From assembly GCA_021307315.1 (NCBI GenBank), contig JAJSPD010000013.1, positions 682,001 to 746,000 on the forward strand: a stretch of DNA of 64,000 nucleotides. Reading direction: 5' to 3'. This document shows, one piece after another, positions 20,824-36,970 of this stretch. Position numbers and translations under genes: made by a program. The notes under the pieces were generated by a model. It did no database searches, was not told the origin of the DNA, and saw nothing but the letters and a program-made list of their open reading frames with translations. The number at the start of each line of letters is the position of its first letter. Position 1 is the first letter of the stretch. Source of the stretch: Bisporella sp. PMI_857. Its lineage: Eukaryota > Ascomycota > Leotiomycetes > Helotiales > Helotiaceae.

Positions 20824-23800
20824 ATTGGCTGTTGATCTTGCTTGGAGGTAGCCCGAGACTTCAATGTCGTGAGCTGGAGAAAATGCTCAGTACCTTAAGC
20901 GAGTGGCAAATAGCTACGCGCGATCAGGTGACTGGTCCGAATAGGAAAGTTAACGGTCTAATTTCGACTTGATCTTGCGCACATTTCATGTCAGTATTTT
21001 TAGAGGTTATTGCTCATCAATGTGCAGCCCAATAACCAGCAATCCCTATCCGATTTCGGACATCCTCAGTTCTACTGTGCAACACATCACTCGTCGCTCA
21101 TCTCCATTTCCATGGAAAGAAATGTATTACCAGCACCTACTACACTCTCTCACTCAGTCATATTATACTATGAATAGAACATTCAATAATTTAATACTTG
21201 TCTCAGCCCATGAGCACATCATGAATTCTTCCCGGCCCCTTTGCTGCAACAAAGCATATAACCATGTCTCGTCAGGCAAATAAAATATGTCGAGTACGAT
21301 ACCGAATAGATTTTCAGGGCCCTCAATGACATCAGACCCCCTCACCCCAAACACAGCGATCAGCATTGTTTCCATCCAAAGACCCAACAGCCGCTCGTAC
21401 GAGCCGAAGTATCACATCTCAGCACATACGTAGCATAGTCTTTACACATCCAAACCGGTTATTCTTGCATCAATACGTTGGTGAAAACCTGAAAGGAGAG
21501 TCAGTCGTTCGGCCCGCGGAGGTAAAAATGCTTGCCGATCTCTTAGCCAAAGCTGGCTTCCATGTGCCAAGCCAATGGAAGGTCAATGGAAGGCCTATAG
21601 AAGGATGATGAAAAACATTACTAATTGGCGGGAGAAATTCGGCTCGGCTGGGATGACGGAGGATGTCGGCTTAACGCAAGTCCTGGGATACCGTTTCGGG
21701 CTATGAGCCAAAAGCCGACGAAAGAAATTTTGCTGTGGCTTGGGGGAGGTAACATTGAACGGGAAGTTAGAGAGACCGCATTTGAAAATAGAATGTGCTA
21801 GGCGGCTGTAGGAGATTCTCGAAGGTAAAGGGGAAACCTTTTCCTGAAAGATGCCGGATTTCGTCCACGGGATGCCACCCTCTCGATATATTCATATTAC
21901 CTGCGCTGTGGCTTTGTGGTAGTTGGAGGGGAGCAATAGCATCTTCTTTAGGTAAGGTCCACATATCAAAATACTAGAGCTGCTGAGGACTTGCATTTGT
22001 CACAAGCAGGATGTCAAGCTGTGGCTCACCCCTTTCATCTGGCTGTGTGGCTTGAAGAGATTTTTACAGTCTGATTTACCAAGAGTCATGTCTGCATTGC
22101 GTATTAACCGGGACTGTCAGACCCGTTGAGGTGCAAGATCTGCTACTGTAAGTACTCAGCCACGGTCAAGGGTTTCTCCGGGTCACGGATTAAGGTTTTT
22201 TTTAGGGCCTAGATCTGCAACAGAAATGGCCAAAGGGAAGCGCCATCTGGTTTTCAGGGTCCAAAAGGGCTGAAATAATCAATCGTGGGGTAAAGCAAGA
22301 AACACGTGGCTCGTGTGTCTTTGCTCTTGACTATCAGCCCTTCATGGATAGAGCCTCAAAGGGCCTGCGACCATTTGTATACCTCATCTTTTTCATACCT
22401 TGCAAGCACTGGTGCGCTTGCATTCCATTTCCTCATTTCGACCATTGCTGAAACTTAACCAGCTGGTTTGTCATCTGCTTGCTCAGAATACGTAGCCACA
22501 TTCCCGAATATCCGATACGACCGATGGACGACCGCATTACGCGGGAGGGTATCTCGTGATGATTCCAGGTAGCAAAGTAAACCATTCATAAGCACTTATA
22601 AATAAGAAAAATGAAAGAGTAATGGATAATGTGGAGGGTACCGCAGCGCTTTTGTGCTTGCCGATGGCTCTAGGCTTGATGCCCAGACTTGTATATGGCT
22701 GCTAAGCTGACTGTTCCGGAATGCTTCTTTGTTGCTATCTACGTGGCTTCGAGGCTTGGGGTCCCCTTTGTTATAGCTGACCAAGATACACCAGCGCTTC
22801 GTATGACTCGGATATTAGGTCAGCAGTTTATTACATTTTCCTACTCTGGAGACGTCCGGACCGTGAGGACTTTTTTACATATGGATGAGGAGATATTTCG
22901 GGAACTGAGGAGAGCACAGAGTTTCAGTGATGGTAAAGCAAATAATGACTAATCTGATTCATAGCTGAGGAAGTCCGACAACGCAGTCCAGCTGTTCTAC
23001 ATTCAGCAAGTGCATTGCCTGCAGTGTATGCGATGCTGAACCAGCCCAGCATGCGTCCTTATCGACATTCGTGCATCCAATCGAGGAACCAGTATAGCAG
23101 ATTCTTCAGCCACAGCTCTACCGCGCAACGGTAGCATCTTATCCGACACATGAATATTTGGTGGGGGATAGCGATGCAGATCTGGATGCGATCCATATAT
23201 GCAATCGCATAGCAGCACATCTGACAGGAGGCTTTCAGATCTCAACAAGTGGCGGAGCTATTCATAGTCTGGCCAGAGCGTTGGGTGCGATTACGGGCCC
23301 ACCGAGTCAGAACTTTAATGGCCGGGCAAGCAGCTACAGGAGGCTATGATTGGCTGCTTTAGAAGGGAGTGGGTACAGCACAGCCTCTGTCAAGAAAACG
23401 AAGGTTGTCAAGCGAGGTGTCGATCGCATGACAAATTGGGATACATCTCCACTTTCTTTGTACCCATCGCACCAGCCACGGGGTTGATACTAAGCCTAAA
23501 ACAGAAACTCCACCCAAAGAGGCTTGATTTTATCCCTGCAAGATATATGTCATCGCTCTTCTCCGAGAACAAGGGTCTGCAGTAAAGATGGTGCAACCAA
23601 AATTTATGCAGGCCGGCGAGTATGGGCCGGGTATTGAAGGGAGTTAGGGAGTTAGGAAGTATATCTCATGAGTCTCCCAGATATTTTTTTCCCTCTCCAT
23701 AAATGTTATATCCGAGCACACGAACGGAAAACAGACACGAGATTTAAACAAGTCTCCCCCACATTCGTTCAGCAGCAGCCTAAGCAAAGAAGAAGGATCA

Positions 23801-23942
23801 TCTGATCAAGATATCAGTCATCACTCACCAGCATTCCATACTTAACGGCTACCTTTCGACTCAGACACACACCACAACTTCCGCCTACTCCATATAAAGA
23901 CTGGGTCCGTTCGCCACCCTATATAAAGTCGACTCCTCTACT
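20824..23942. other. Intergenic, 3.1 kb; possible unrecognised gene fragments
   Basis: No gene can be called with confidence. Two plus-strand segments have protein-like composition: 22689-22952 (AIYVASRLGVPFVIADQDTP and following, reminiscent of a hydrophobic metabolic-enzyme core) and 23158-23349 (GDSDADLDAIHICNRIAAHL...). They are in different frames, lack starts that fit, and could be remnants of one damaged gene. I do not recognise the family. The last 300 bases are the promoter and leader of the Rpn4-like gene. Confidence 0.4.
23893..23927 (+). promoter_or_regulatory. Two TATA boxes flanking a PACE-like element
   Basis: TATAAA occurs at 23893-23898 and 23922-23927. Between them, 23910-23918 reads TTCGCCACC, which is GGTGGCGAA on the other strand, one base from the yeast proteasome-associated control element GGTGGCAAA. 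The gene downstream encodes an Rpn4-like protein, the type of factor that binds this element in yeast, so autoregulation is possible but untested. Confidence 0.45.
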
Positions 23943-26012
23943 ATGCTAGCTTCTCAAACCCAGATACACCATCCAAAGCGTTCATATTTCTACCAACCTC
24001 CTCAGTACGCTTCAACCATCAACATAATACCTCAATCACAGTCACAACAGTGGTCATCAGCAGTCACGGCGACCATTCCATCTCCAGCACTCTCGCATTA
24101 CAGCGACGTCACCACGGCAAACGACGTGTATACTTTTGGGACGGACGAGCCATTGTTTGACTTCCAATCTCAGCAACAATATAAAAAATACGACCCGACC
24201 TCGTCGCAGATACTGATGCAGTCTGAGCACGCAAACAACTGGCTTTCACACGGTGGCCAACTGACGCCGACTTCGACGACTCGAGCTTCACACCACCGCG
24301 AATCCTCCCTCTCATCCTTGGGATCCGCCGGCCCCTCCTCTCCATACCCGAACAACACTTCCAATCCTCAGGTGGCTGGTGATATCTACCATGAATATCA
24401 CGATTACCAGCAACCATCGTCGAAACCATTAACGCCCGTTCACACACCTTCTCAAGAGCAACTCTTGAACCCACATTACGCCAACTTCTACCCTAATACC
24501 AATTTCGTATACAACATGGGAGGACACGATGGGTTGCCTACACCAAAGTCGAGTGGGACTAGCAACGCGGACCTGATGCCTGCACCGGAGTTCAAGAACG
24601 AGTATATCAATCCCTCCGGTAGGCCGTCAATTGCCTCCGTGGCAAGTCATGACTCACCGTCCACGCCACCAGTATACGAAGTTGAGGAAAGGCAGCGAAA
24701 TGGTGAGAACTCTACGAGCGTTGATTTATGGTTGAACACATACTTACTACCATATGACGGTACAGCATACGCAAACCAACCTCCAAAACTCAACCGAACC
24801 ATGACCGACGTTTACGGAGATGAGCTCTACAACCCGAACCTGATCATTACATCTGCTCCTCCTTCATCTTTGGCGCCTGCTGCAGCGACCCTCTCCCCTC
24901 AAAATGATGTGTTCATGCAAAGACTTCAGGCCGCAAACAGCCAACACGTCAACTCCGCGACTTCACAGACACCTCTGATGATCCCTCCTCGCGAACGATC
25001 ACCGTTTCGCAAAGGATCGCCTCTTGCGCCAACGGGGAACAGCTTTGCAGGATCGAGATTTGGTACTGCGTCACATCAACGTGAGCAGCTGAAGATGGAG
25101 AACGATGCGCAGGCGCTTCGTCAACAATTGGCAAGGACATCTTCGGAACAATCGAGACCCCAGACAATATCTCCAAAGGATGTGGATTTAGTCTACCGCG
25201 AGAACGATGAGGATTCAAGCATGCCATTGTTCCCACGGCAGCAACTGCATTCACCTACGGTCTACCGACAGCAACCACCCAATTCTCAGGAAGCAAACGA
25301 GATGGACGATGTCGTATCACAGCATAGTTTCCACAGCATGGCTACAAGCAGACGGGAAAGCTCTTCACAATACTCGAACGCATCACAGGGCACTCAGCAA
25401 CAAGGTTATAATTTCACACCAGCTTCTGTTTCCGGATCTGTTCGACAGATACCTCAGCAATACCCATTTGTTCCGGGCAATCGCCGCAAACCTAGCAGTC
25501 TTTCTGAGCAATTCACTCCTGGCCTGCAGTCGATGGAGTCAAGTAGCAGCGAGTTCACGCCCGACAACGATATCAAGAAGCCTGCTAGCGCCACCGCTGA
25601 CACCGGCACATATACTTGTACATATCACGGTTGTACACTACGATTCGAGACGCCGGCAAAGCTTCAGCGACACAAACGTGAAGGGCATCGAAACTCGGCA
25701 TCATTGATCGCCGGTGGGGAAGAGGGCGGAATGACCTCATCAGTCCTTCGCAATACCCAGAACGGACCCCACAAATGCGAGCGCATCAACCCCTCCACAG
25801 GTAAACCCTGCAACACCATCTTCTCACGACCCTACGATCTCACCCGTCATGAAGACACCATCCACAATGCGCGAAAGCAAAAGGTTCGCTGTCACTTGTG
25901 CACCGAAGAGAAGACCTTTAGCAGGAATGACGCTCTCACGAGGCATTTCCGTGTCTGCCATCCTGATCACCCTGAGCTGCATAAGACTCGACGCCGGGCT
26001 GGTCGAGACTGA
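23943..26012 (+). CDS. C2H2 zinc-finger transcription factor, Rpn4-like
   Basis: Intronless, 689 aa. The first 550 residues are disordered and rich in Gln, Ser, Pro and Asn, with acidic patches, typical of a fungal activation region. Three C2H2 fingers sit at the C-terminus: about residues 557-581 (C-x4-C-x12-H-x4-H), 612-642 (C-x10-C-x12-H-x4-H, with an enlarged Cys-Cys loop) and 649-672 (C-x2-C-x14-H-x4-H). The last two, with KCERINPSTGKPCN and SRPYDLTRHEDTIH, are the arrangement annotated as Rpn4-type in filamentous fungi. Yeast Rpn4 activates proteasome genes; whether this protein does so is inferred. It is a nuclear protein. The start is the first ATG after two TATA boxes. Confidence 0.85.
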   Translation: MLASQTQIHHPKRSYFYQPPQYASTINIIPQSQSQQWSSAVTATIPSPALSHYSDVTTANDVYTFGTDEPLFDFQSQQQYKKYDPTSSQILMQSEHANNWLSHGGQLTPTSTTRASHHRESSLSSLGSAGPSSPYPNNTSNPQVAGDIYHEYHDYQQPSSKPLTPVHTPSQEQLLNPHYANFYPNTNFVYNMGGHDGLPTPKSSGTSNADLMPAPEFKNEYINPSGRPSIASVASHDSPSTPPVYEVEERQRNGENSTSVDLWLNTYLLPYDGTAYANQPPKLNRTMTDVYGDELYNPNLIITSAPPSSLAPAAATLSPQNDVFMQRLQAANSQHVNSATSQTPLMIPPRERSPFRKGSPLAPTGNSFAGSRFGTASHQREQLKMENDAQALRQQLARTSSEQSRPQTISPKDVDLVYRENDEDSSMPLFPRQQLHSPTVYRQQPPNSQEANEMDDVVSQHSFHSMATSRRESSSQYSNASQGTQQQGYNFTPASVSGSVRQIPQQYPFVPGNRRKPSSLSEQFTPGLQSMESSSSEFTPDNDIKKPASATADTGTYTCTYHGCTLRFETPAKLQRHKREGHRNSASLIAGGEEGGMTSSVLRNTQNGPHKCERINPSTGKPCNTIFSRPYDLTRHEDTIHNARKQKVRCHLCTEEKTFSRNDALTRHFRVCHPDHPELHKTRRRAGRD

Positions 26013-26318
26013 GCCGCTGGAGACGCCGAAATGAGCCACACCCCTTCCAGAACACTCGAAACATGTCGATGTCCAGCACCATAAAGCATTAAAAAAAAAA
26101 CCGGGGAAGGATTTTTTAGCTTCCTGATTTTTTTCTTCTTGCATATGATGGTGTATGGGTATGGGGTGTATGGAGCGTATTGGGTTGTGGTTTGTTCATT
26201 TAGCAGCGAGCTAGAGTTATTCCTACATGCCCAGAACGGCAGCCCCGGACTCTCGGAGTGGGCGATGGGCACAGCCAAAACAGGATCCATCCTTCCGAAG
26301 TTTGACACACATACAAGC

Positions 26319-26352
26319 TTTTTTTTTTCTAAAAAAAAAAAAAAAAAAAAAA
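26319..26352. repeat. T10-CT-A22 homopolymer palindrome
   Basis: Ten T, then CT, then twenty-two A. It could form a hairpin or be the footprint of an old poly(A)-primed insertion. Confidence 0.85.
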
Positions 26353-26672
26353 GAGCAGCGACTGCCGCACCTAGAATAACCCCGCTCTTCCTGATTCGCC
26401 AATATTTTGTTGCCTCAGGTATTCATGGGAGAAGGTGGTGTGTTCCATTCTTCACACAAAAACAGCCATGAGATACAATGACATCATGAAAAACGAAAAC
26501 ACATTCCTTCAACCATTCAAGGGGGTCATGAGCGCATCAACCGCATCAGACTTCGGTTATGCTTCCCGGTTTTCCATACAACTTGTATCTTTTTACTTCT
26601 CTTACAATATCATCATCATGATTTCACTAGGGGCGTGGCGTCATGGCAAGCCACTGTGTGTTGGCAACTGTC

Positions 26673-26687
26673 TTTTTTTTTTTTTTT
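26673..26687. repeat. T15 homopolymer
   Basis: An uninterrupted run of fifteen T. Confidence 0.9.
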
Positions 26688-27255
26688 GGCACTTTGATTC
26701 ATTTGGGCCTGATTCATGATTTCTTGGGATTTTTGGGCAGCGTGGAGCGATGGAGCCAAGTCATGAGACCCCATGTATTTTTTCTGCTTCTGACATACCT
26801 ATATTTACTTTTACATTTTTTTTAATTGGTTGATGAGAAAAAGTGGTTATGTGTACGAATGAATGAAAAAAAAAAGATTGTACAGAATTTCCTTGGTTTA
26901 TCAGATTGGTGGGCGGAAAGGGAAAAAGGGAACACAGGCATGAGACTACATTAGAATGTATACCTCTTTTTCCTTTACTCTCGAGCTAGAATGTAGACGT
27001 CTGGACGTCCTTGGAATATGTATATGAGTCAAAATATCTGAAAGAAAGTTTTACATGATACCGACATTGCTCACCTGGCTCTTTTGTGACCATGTCTTTC
27101 GATCTGACATTCCGTAATCATTTGGCTTGTTGTCTCGCATGAACGAACATGCCATTACGCTAAACATCTCACTTTTTGCTAAAACATCTCGCTATACCGA
27201 ACATCCCACTGAGCCATCCACAACTAAAAGTGCGATTTCCAAATCATACGGCACG

Positions 27256-27335
27256 TCCCTCTCCTCTCTCCTCCTCTCCTCTCTCCTCCTCTCCTCTCTC
27301 CTCCTCTCCTCTCTCCTCCTCTCCTCCTCCTCCCC
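27256..27335. repeat. Polypyrimidine minisatellite, 15-bp unit
   Basis: About four to five copies of a 15-base C/T unit (ctctcctcctctcct), pure pyrimidine on the plus strand for some 80 bases and continuing as CT-rich sequence to about 27450. It is capable of triplex (H-DNA) structure. Confidence 0.9.
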
Positions 27336-27982
27336 ACAACGATCCTCATCCTCACCCCCCTCCACCTCCCTTTCCACATCCACAACCAGGCCATGAAAGG
27401 AAACACGCCTCCCCCAGCCCAACCCCCGCCCACCTCCCCTCCCCTATATACTACCACGCAACCGCAACCGCGCTCCCCAACCCTGCCAAAAATCCGGTTC
27501 TCCATAACGCATATGATGTTTCCTGCCTCCGTTCCGATTCGATTCTCAAACACGATTAGAGATGCCTGGCTTTCGGCCTACATGCGCCCTCGGCGATTTC
27601 CTCGCGAGGCTGGTAAACGAGATGAAGGGTTTGTTATGGGAAGTGCGCGAATGAGAGGGAGAGGGAAAGAGGAAGGGGGATGTACTGGCTATGGATATGG
27701 GGATGTCGGAGGGAGGTTGTACAAGGACTGGGGTTAGAGGGGGAGATGTTGGCTTTTGAGTTGTGTGAGTATGGGGCGGGATGTTATGGGTGGTTTATAT
27801 ATATATACGAGAGAGAGACACAAGATAGAAGCTCTTTGCATTCAATCACTATAAAATGCTAGATACCCAAGTGTACCATCCATACACTCATAACCACTCC
27901 CGAGTTCCCATGGTTTAGCTATGGAAAACTGGTTCCCTTGTTGAAGATCCCTATATACCGCAGAAAATTCTTAATGGTGTTT

Positions 27983-33153
<5,171 letters not shown>

Positions 33154-33170
33154 TCAAGGTATTGCTGGTC

Positions 33171-33177
33171 TGACTCA
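33171..33177. promoter_or_regulatory. Gcn4/CpcA-type site TGACTCA upstream of ARO1
   Basis: A perfect copy of the palindromic general amino-acid control site lies about 130 bases before the ARO1 start codon. The cross-pathway control factor (Gcn4/CpcA/CPC1) activates aromatic amino-acid genes in yeasts and moulds, so regulation of this gene by amino-acid starvation is likely. Confidence 0.65.
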
Positions 33178-33708
33178 GAGCGATTCCACCGGACGCGGAA
33201 CAACACTGTCAATTTATGCCAAGACCCGGATTTTTTTCCCCAGCTCCGCATGCCGGCCTCGCTAGACAAGGGATTGCATTAAATGCGGATACCCATGGTC
33301 CATGTTATGCTGGGGCAGTGAAGCACAACCTTCCATTGCTACTTCAACGATAACCTATGATTTGCTTCGCTTTCACAGCTTATCGGCCTTACCTGATCCT
33401 TGTTACACTTGATCATGAACATAAAGACACCATTAAAGATAGCTTCCTCCATCATTGGTATGTTGTTCGGTACTTTTATAGCTGGTATGACCTGCCTCTT
33501 TATTACACGGCATCTATGATCAAGCAAAATAACATATATTGCAAATAGAGCTTAATGTTCAAGCATTTCAAATAACTAGGTATTGATGTAAACGGCTGAA
33601 TCTTCGGCCCCTTCTCAGGTGATGAATGTCCTTGTATTATTTCATATAATATCCTTCCAAAACTAGTAGATCTATGATATCCAATGTGAGCTATAGAACA
33701 CATAGAAT
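33178..33708. other. Intergenic between ARO1 and the protease
   Basis: Promoter of ARO1 on the left and 3' flank of the aspartic protease on the right; no gene seen. Confidence 0.5.
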
Positions 33709-35348
33709 TCAGGTCTTTGTTCGGGTAGCGAATCCCAAGCGATTCCCACCGTAATCATGTACCACGAATAGTGCGTTCATGAACGGTGTCCCAAACAAAG
33801 CAAATTGAGACTCGCTCGTCGCTTGCAACGCTCCGTAGCAGTTCACCTTGTCTAACCCAAGTTCTGCAAATATGAAAGACTTCGAAGGTACGACTACCTT
33901 CACCTGGCCAATACCGAATGTGAAAGGGGGAAGTATTGATTTGCAGGGGAAACACCAGGATCCGTCAGACTGCTGGTATGCGCCAGCAACATCGGCATAA
34001 TATTTCTTGACTATAGAGATGTACAGTTAGCAGCTTCCTCATAAGTCACCTAGGCTGAGATAGTAAGGGATGGCATTGTTCCGTATCTTGGCTTCATATG
34101 TAAGAAAGAAAGAAGCTTACTGATAGATTGTGGTAGCAAGACAACATTGGTGCCCGTGTCTGTCAGCACTGGAATGGACGTGGTGTTGTACGCACGTGAA
34201 CCAATTGCGAAGCCAGACCAAAAGAAGGACCAATAGCCAGTAGCAGGAGCGTTTGGAACCGTTCTGACAGGAGCGTACGCAATACTTCCTGTGTACTTAT
34301 TGGTGTCAATGTAGCCAAAATCCATGGTTCCCACACCATCGCGGACCAGGGCGACAGTGAAAACTTGCGCTGCTAAAATTTAAACTTCATCCAACCCAAA
34401 AGAATCTGCGTACTAACCGGCAAGGTGTCCAGGCGATAAAATGAAGTCTAACCAAGTTTGCTGGGGATTAGGTGACTCCTGATCATAGACCCAAGTGTTA
34501 AGACCCATGATCCCTAAGCGATGATGTTAGTAAACCACCTAAATATGATCCTGAAGCATGCTCTTCACAACTTGCTATTCATTACTACATACCGTCAACA
34601 GCGGGAAGTGATGAGAAAGAGCCTCCAACATTCTGCGCACATTCGACAGGCTGGTCACCAACGCCGATTTGAACACCATCCCCGTCTACATAAACAGTAT
34701 CTAGCCAAACATTACCATATACTGAACCTGACGCGTAACCTATATTAAACGACTGGCCGGTAAATTGTACAGCAGTACTTGAGAGACTAGCGTTATAATA
34801 CCCTGATGCTCTGTGATTCTGTAGAAGAGATCGTGGCATTTGCCACGACCATACCCAAAAGTCACCTGAGCCGGTATCGAAGATGAGGTAAAGAGTCTGT
34901 CCTGGTGTGCCAACCCTTACTGGGAAGACAAACCTAGTATGATACCACCGTCAGCAAGAGCACTCGGGAAGAATCTATGCGAATCAGCTTGAACTCACTG
35001 TCCATTACTTCCAGAAACAGTTTGCCCATTAGCTCGGCGCTCAAGTGGTGACATTTTTCCTAGATCTCGTGCGCTCGGGCGATTCTCTATAGCCGTGGCA
35101 AGGTCCTTCGGTAGGGGAATTCTGTGTTTCAAAAAGGGTGCCGCATAGACATCGAGTGTAGATACTTGTTTGCTGGTCCATTTCGGATTTTTGACCTGTG
35201 TAATCGACGATACTTTACTGGACGGAAATGATTGGCTGATAAACTTCCGCTGCGTTGAAATGACAGAACGAGTGCTTGGAAATGCCGTTGCAAACGTAGA
35301 GAAAAGAAGGCATACTAAGATACAAAATTCAAAAAGAGCTGTGACCAT
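33709..35348 (-). CDS. Secreted pepsin-like aspartic protease (A1 family)
   Basis: Five exons (35348-34999, 34933-34593, 34513-34418, 34372-34121, 34010-33709) join to 446 aa. A signal peptide (LVCLLFSTFATA, cleaved near residue 22) is followed by a propeptide to about residue 105. The first catalytic Asp is in FDTGSGDFW and the second in LTDTGTNVV, where the usual DTGTT/S has Asn in the last position. The active-site flap normally carries Tyr in a YGxG setting; here the corresponding region is YASGSVYGNVW. The C-terminal lobe has a Cys pair (WCFPC) and a further Cys (NCYGAL), plus the standard end FLKALFVVHD-like block (PFMNALFVVHDYGGNRLGFA). It is presumably an extracellular acid endopeptidase. 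Introns are 65, 79, 45 and 110 bp. Confidence 0.93.
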
Positions 35349-36441
35349 GATGGCCTAATTTCTCCAAATCGCAGAATGTTCAGGAAGTAGCTGAGAAGAA
35401 CTTTTTTGTGCTTGTCGAATCAATGTCGGCAGGGTGTGCAGAGAGAAATGAGCGACCAGAGAGTGGTTTTGAAGGTCACAAAGATAGAGGAGGATCCTTC
35501 TTCCGATTCCAATCTGCCTCATTGGTTCAGCGAGGGAATAACATTGGTTTCAATAACAGATGCAGTTGCAATATTGGCTGGGCTGAAGAAAACTGTTAGT
35601 TTTCCTCGATTCATCCTACTCCAGCTTACCCTAGAGCGGCACAACAATATTTTTTGGTCATACTGTAAGGCAGACTTAAAATGAGGGTGCATGGAGTGCT
35701 CAAAATGGCATATACTGACAGCATTGATATGTTGGAAAGCTTGTCCACCAAAACACGATCGGCAGCTCGTACCATCATATATTACATGCACAGCATTTGA
35801 CAGGAGGGTGTTTTGGGCATAAAAAGAGCAATGGTCATTTTCTAAAGGGAACGTGATGAACAGCAGCCATCTTCCAAGACCCTTTCCAAAGATTTGGCAC
35901 GAGGGTAGATCAAGGACTTATTTTAACTTCTGGTAAACAAATCGGATGAAATGGGAGCATCTTGCCCCAACTTTCAGGTGATTGAGGGGTGCCCTGCCGC
36001 TGAAAGGTTATGAAAACAATATACAACAATTTAGGCAGGACTGGGGCATGAAAGGCACAAGTTTAACGTGGGTGAAAGTCACCCCTCCTATCTGCCTGAA
36101 TTGGAGGAACATCAATACGAAACGAAACTTTATGGTAACAGGCAGAATGTTTCAAAAATAGCAAAAGAAGCTTAAGAACGGCGAAATAACAGAATACTCA
36201 ATCTTCGCAATGATGTTACACTCGAAAGGTGAACCGTATTGGGACAACTGATATTGAGCACCAACTTGGTGGCTTATATCGAGTGCCTAACGTGACCAAT
36301 CCCGAGCCCAAGGGGGGTTTTCACCACCACCATCAGCTGCAGGTACCAGGTCAATGGCCATATTGCGAATACCAACATTGAGAGTGGTGAGATATGGTGT
36401 ATTCAAATGGCATGGCAGATTGTGAAAGGGGGCGGCGGTCA

Positions 36442-36468
36442 GTGTGTGTGTGTGCGTGTGTGTGCATG
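36442..36468. repeat. GT dinucleotide microsatellite
   Basis: Interrupted (GT)n of about 25 bases, with single GC and GCA interruptions. Confidence 0.85.
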
Positions 36469-36627
36469 TTGGAGATTGTCTGAAGCACAGCTGCCTTTTT
36501 GAACTTCCACACGGACGGCCGTGCCAAGAATCAATGACTAAGCTTACTTCTGTACCTACTTTGTAGGGGTCAATATTCCGAAGTCCGAGTCCAACCGGCA
36601 TGCTATCCAGAACATTAGCCTCATTCC

Positions 36628-36970
36628 GTGCCGAAAAGGGCATTGACTACATGGTACATGATGTTCCGGAATAATAGAGACCCATCCGCCACATTATTAA
36701 GTTTGCCTCTTGACCTTTTGAGGGATATTGAGCAGATTGCTAACTCCAGCACTGTCAAGCATCACATGGATAAATTGAATGGTCTTGGGCTTCCGCCAGT
36801 TGGAATGGAGTTAAGGATTCTCGATTTTCTCCACATTCATGATGTGAAAAGTTTGTGATGCGCCACAAGATGTTGCTCGGACGCATGTGAGAAGTCACTG
36901 TTCCGCGATGGCATCTCTATTCCTCTCCATAAGGATGACAGGGTGAAACCTCAAAATCTCTGCTCATGAC
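36628..36970 (+). pseudogene. Possible F-box-like fragment, broken
   Basis: A 76-codon frame ends LRILDFLHIHDVKSL and stops at a TGA (36856-36858); the same frame continues CATRCCSDACEKSLFRDGI for about 35 more codons. The pattern resembles the fungal F-box followed by Cys-rich repeats (LPPEL...I...L...D...L...C), but the match is weak and the frame is interrupted. It could also be chance. Confidence 0.3.

Larger units (their letters stand above)
26013..27982. other. 3' flank and simple-sequence tract, no gene seen
   Basis: The 3' UTR of the Rpn4-like gene is followed by several homopolymer runs and a long polypyrimidine minisatellite. Open frames here are artefacts of the repeats. Confidence 0.55.

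Noticed and set aside
27127..27559. Overlapping open frames rich in Ser/Leu or Pro/Ser
   Set aside because: They are produced by the polypyrimidine 15-mer repeat, which is open in several frames at once.
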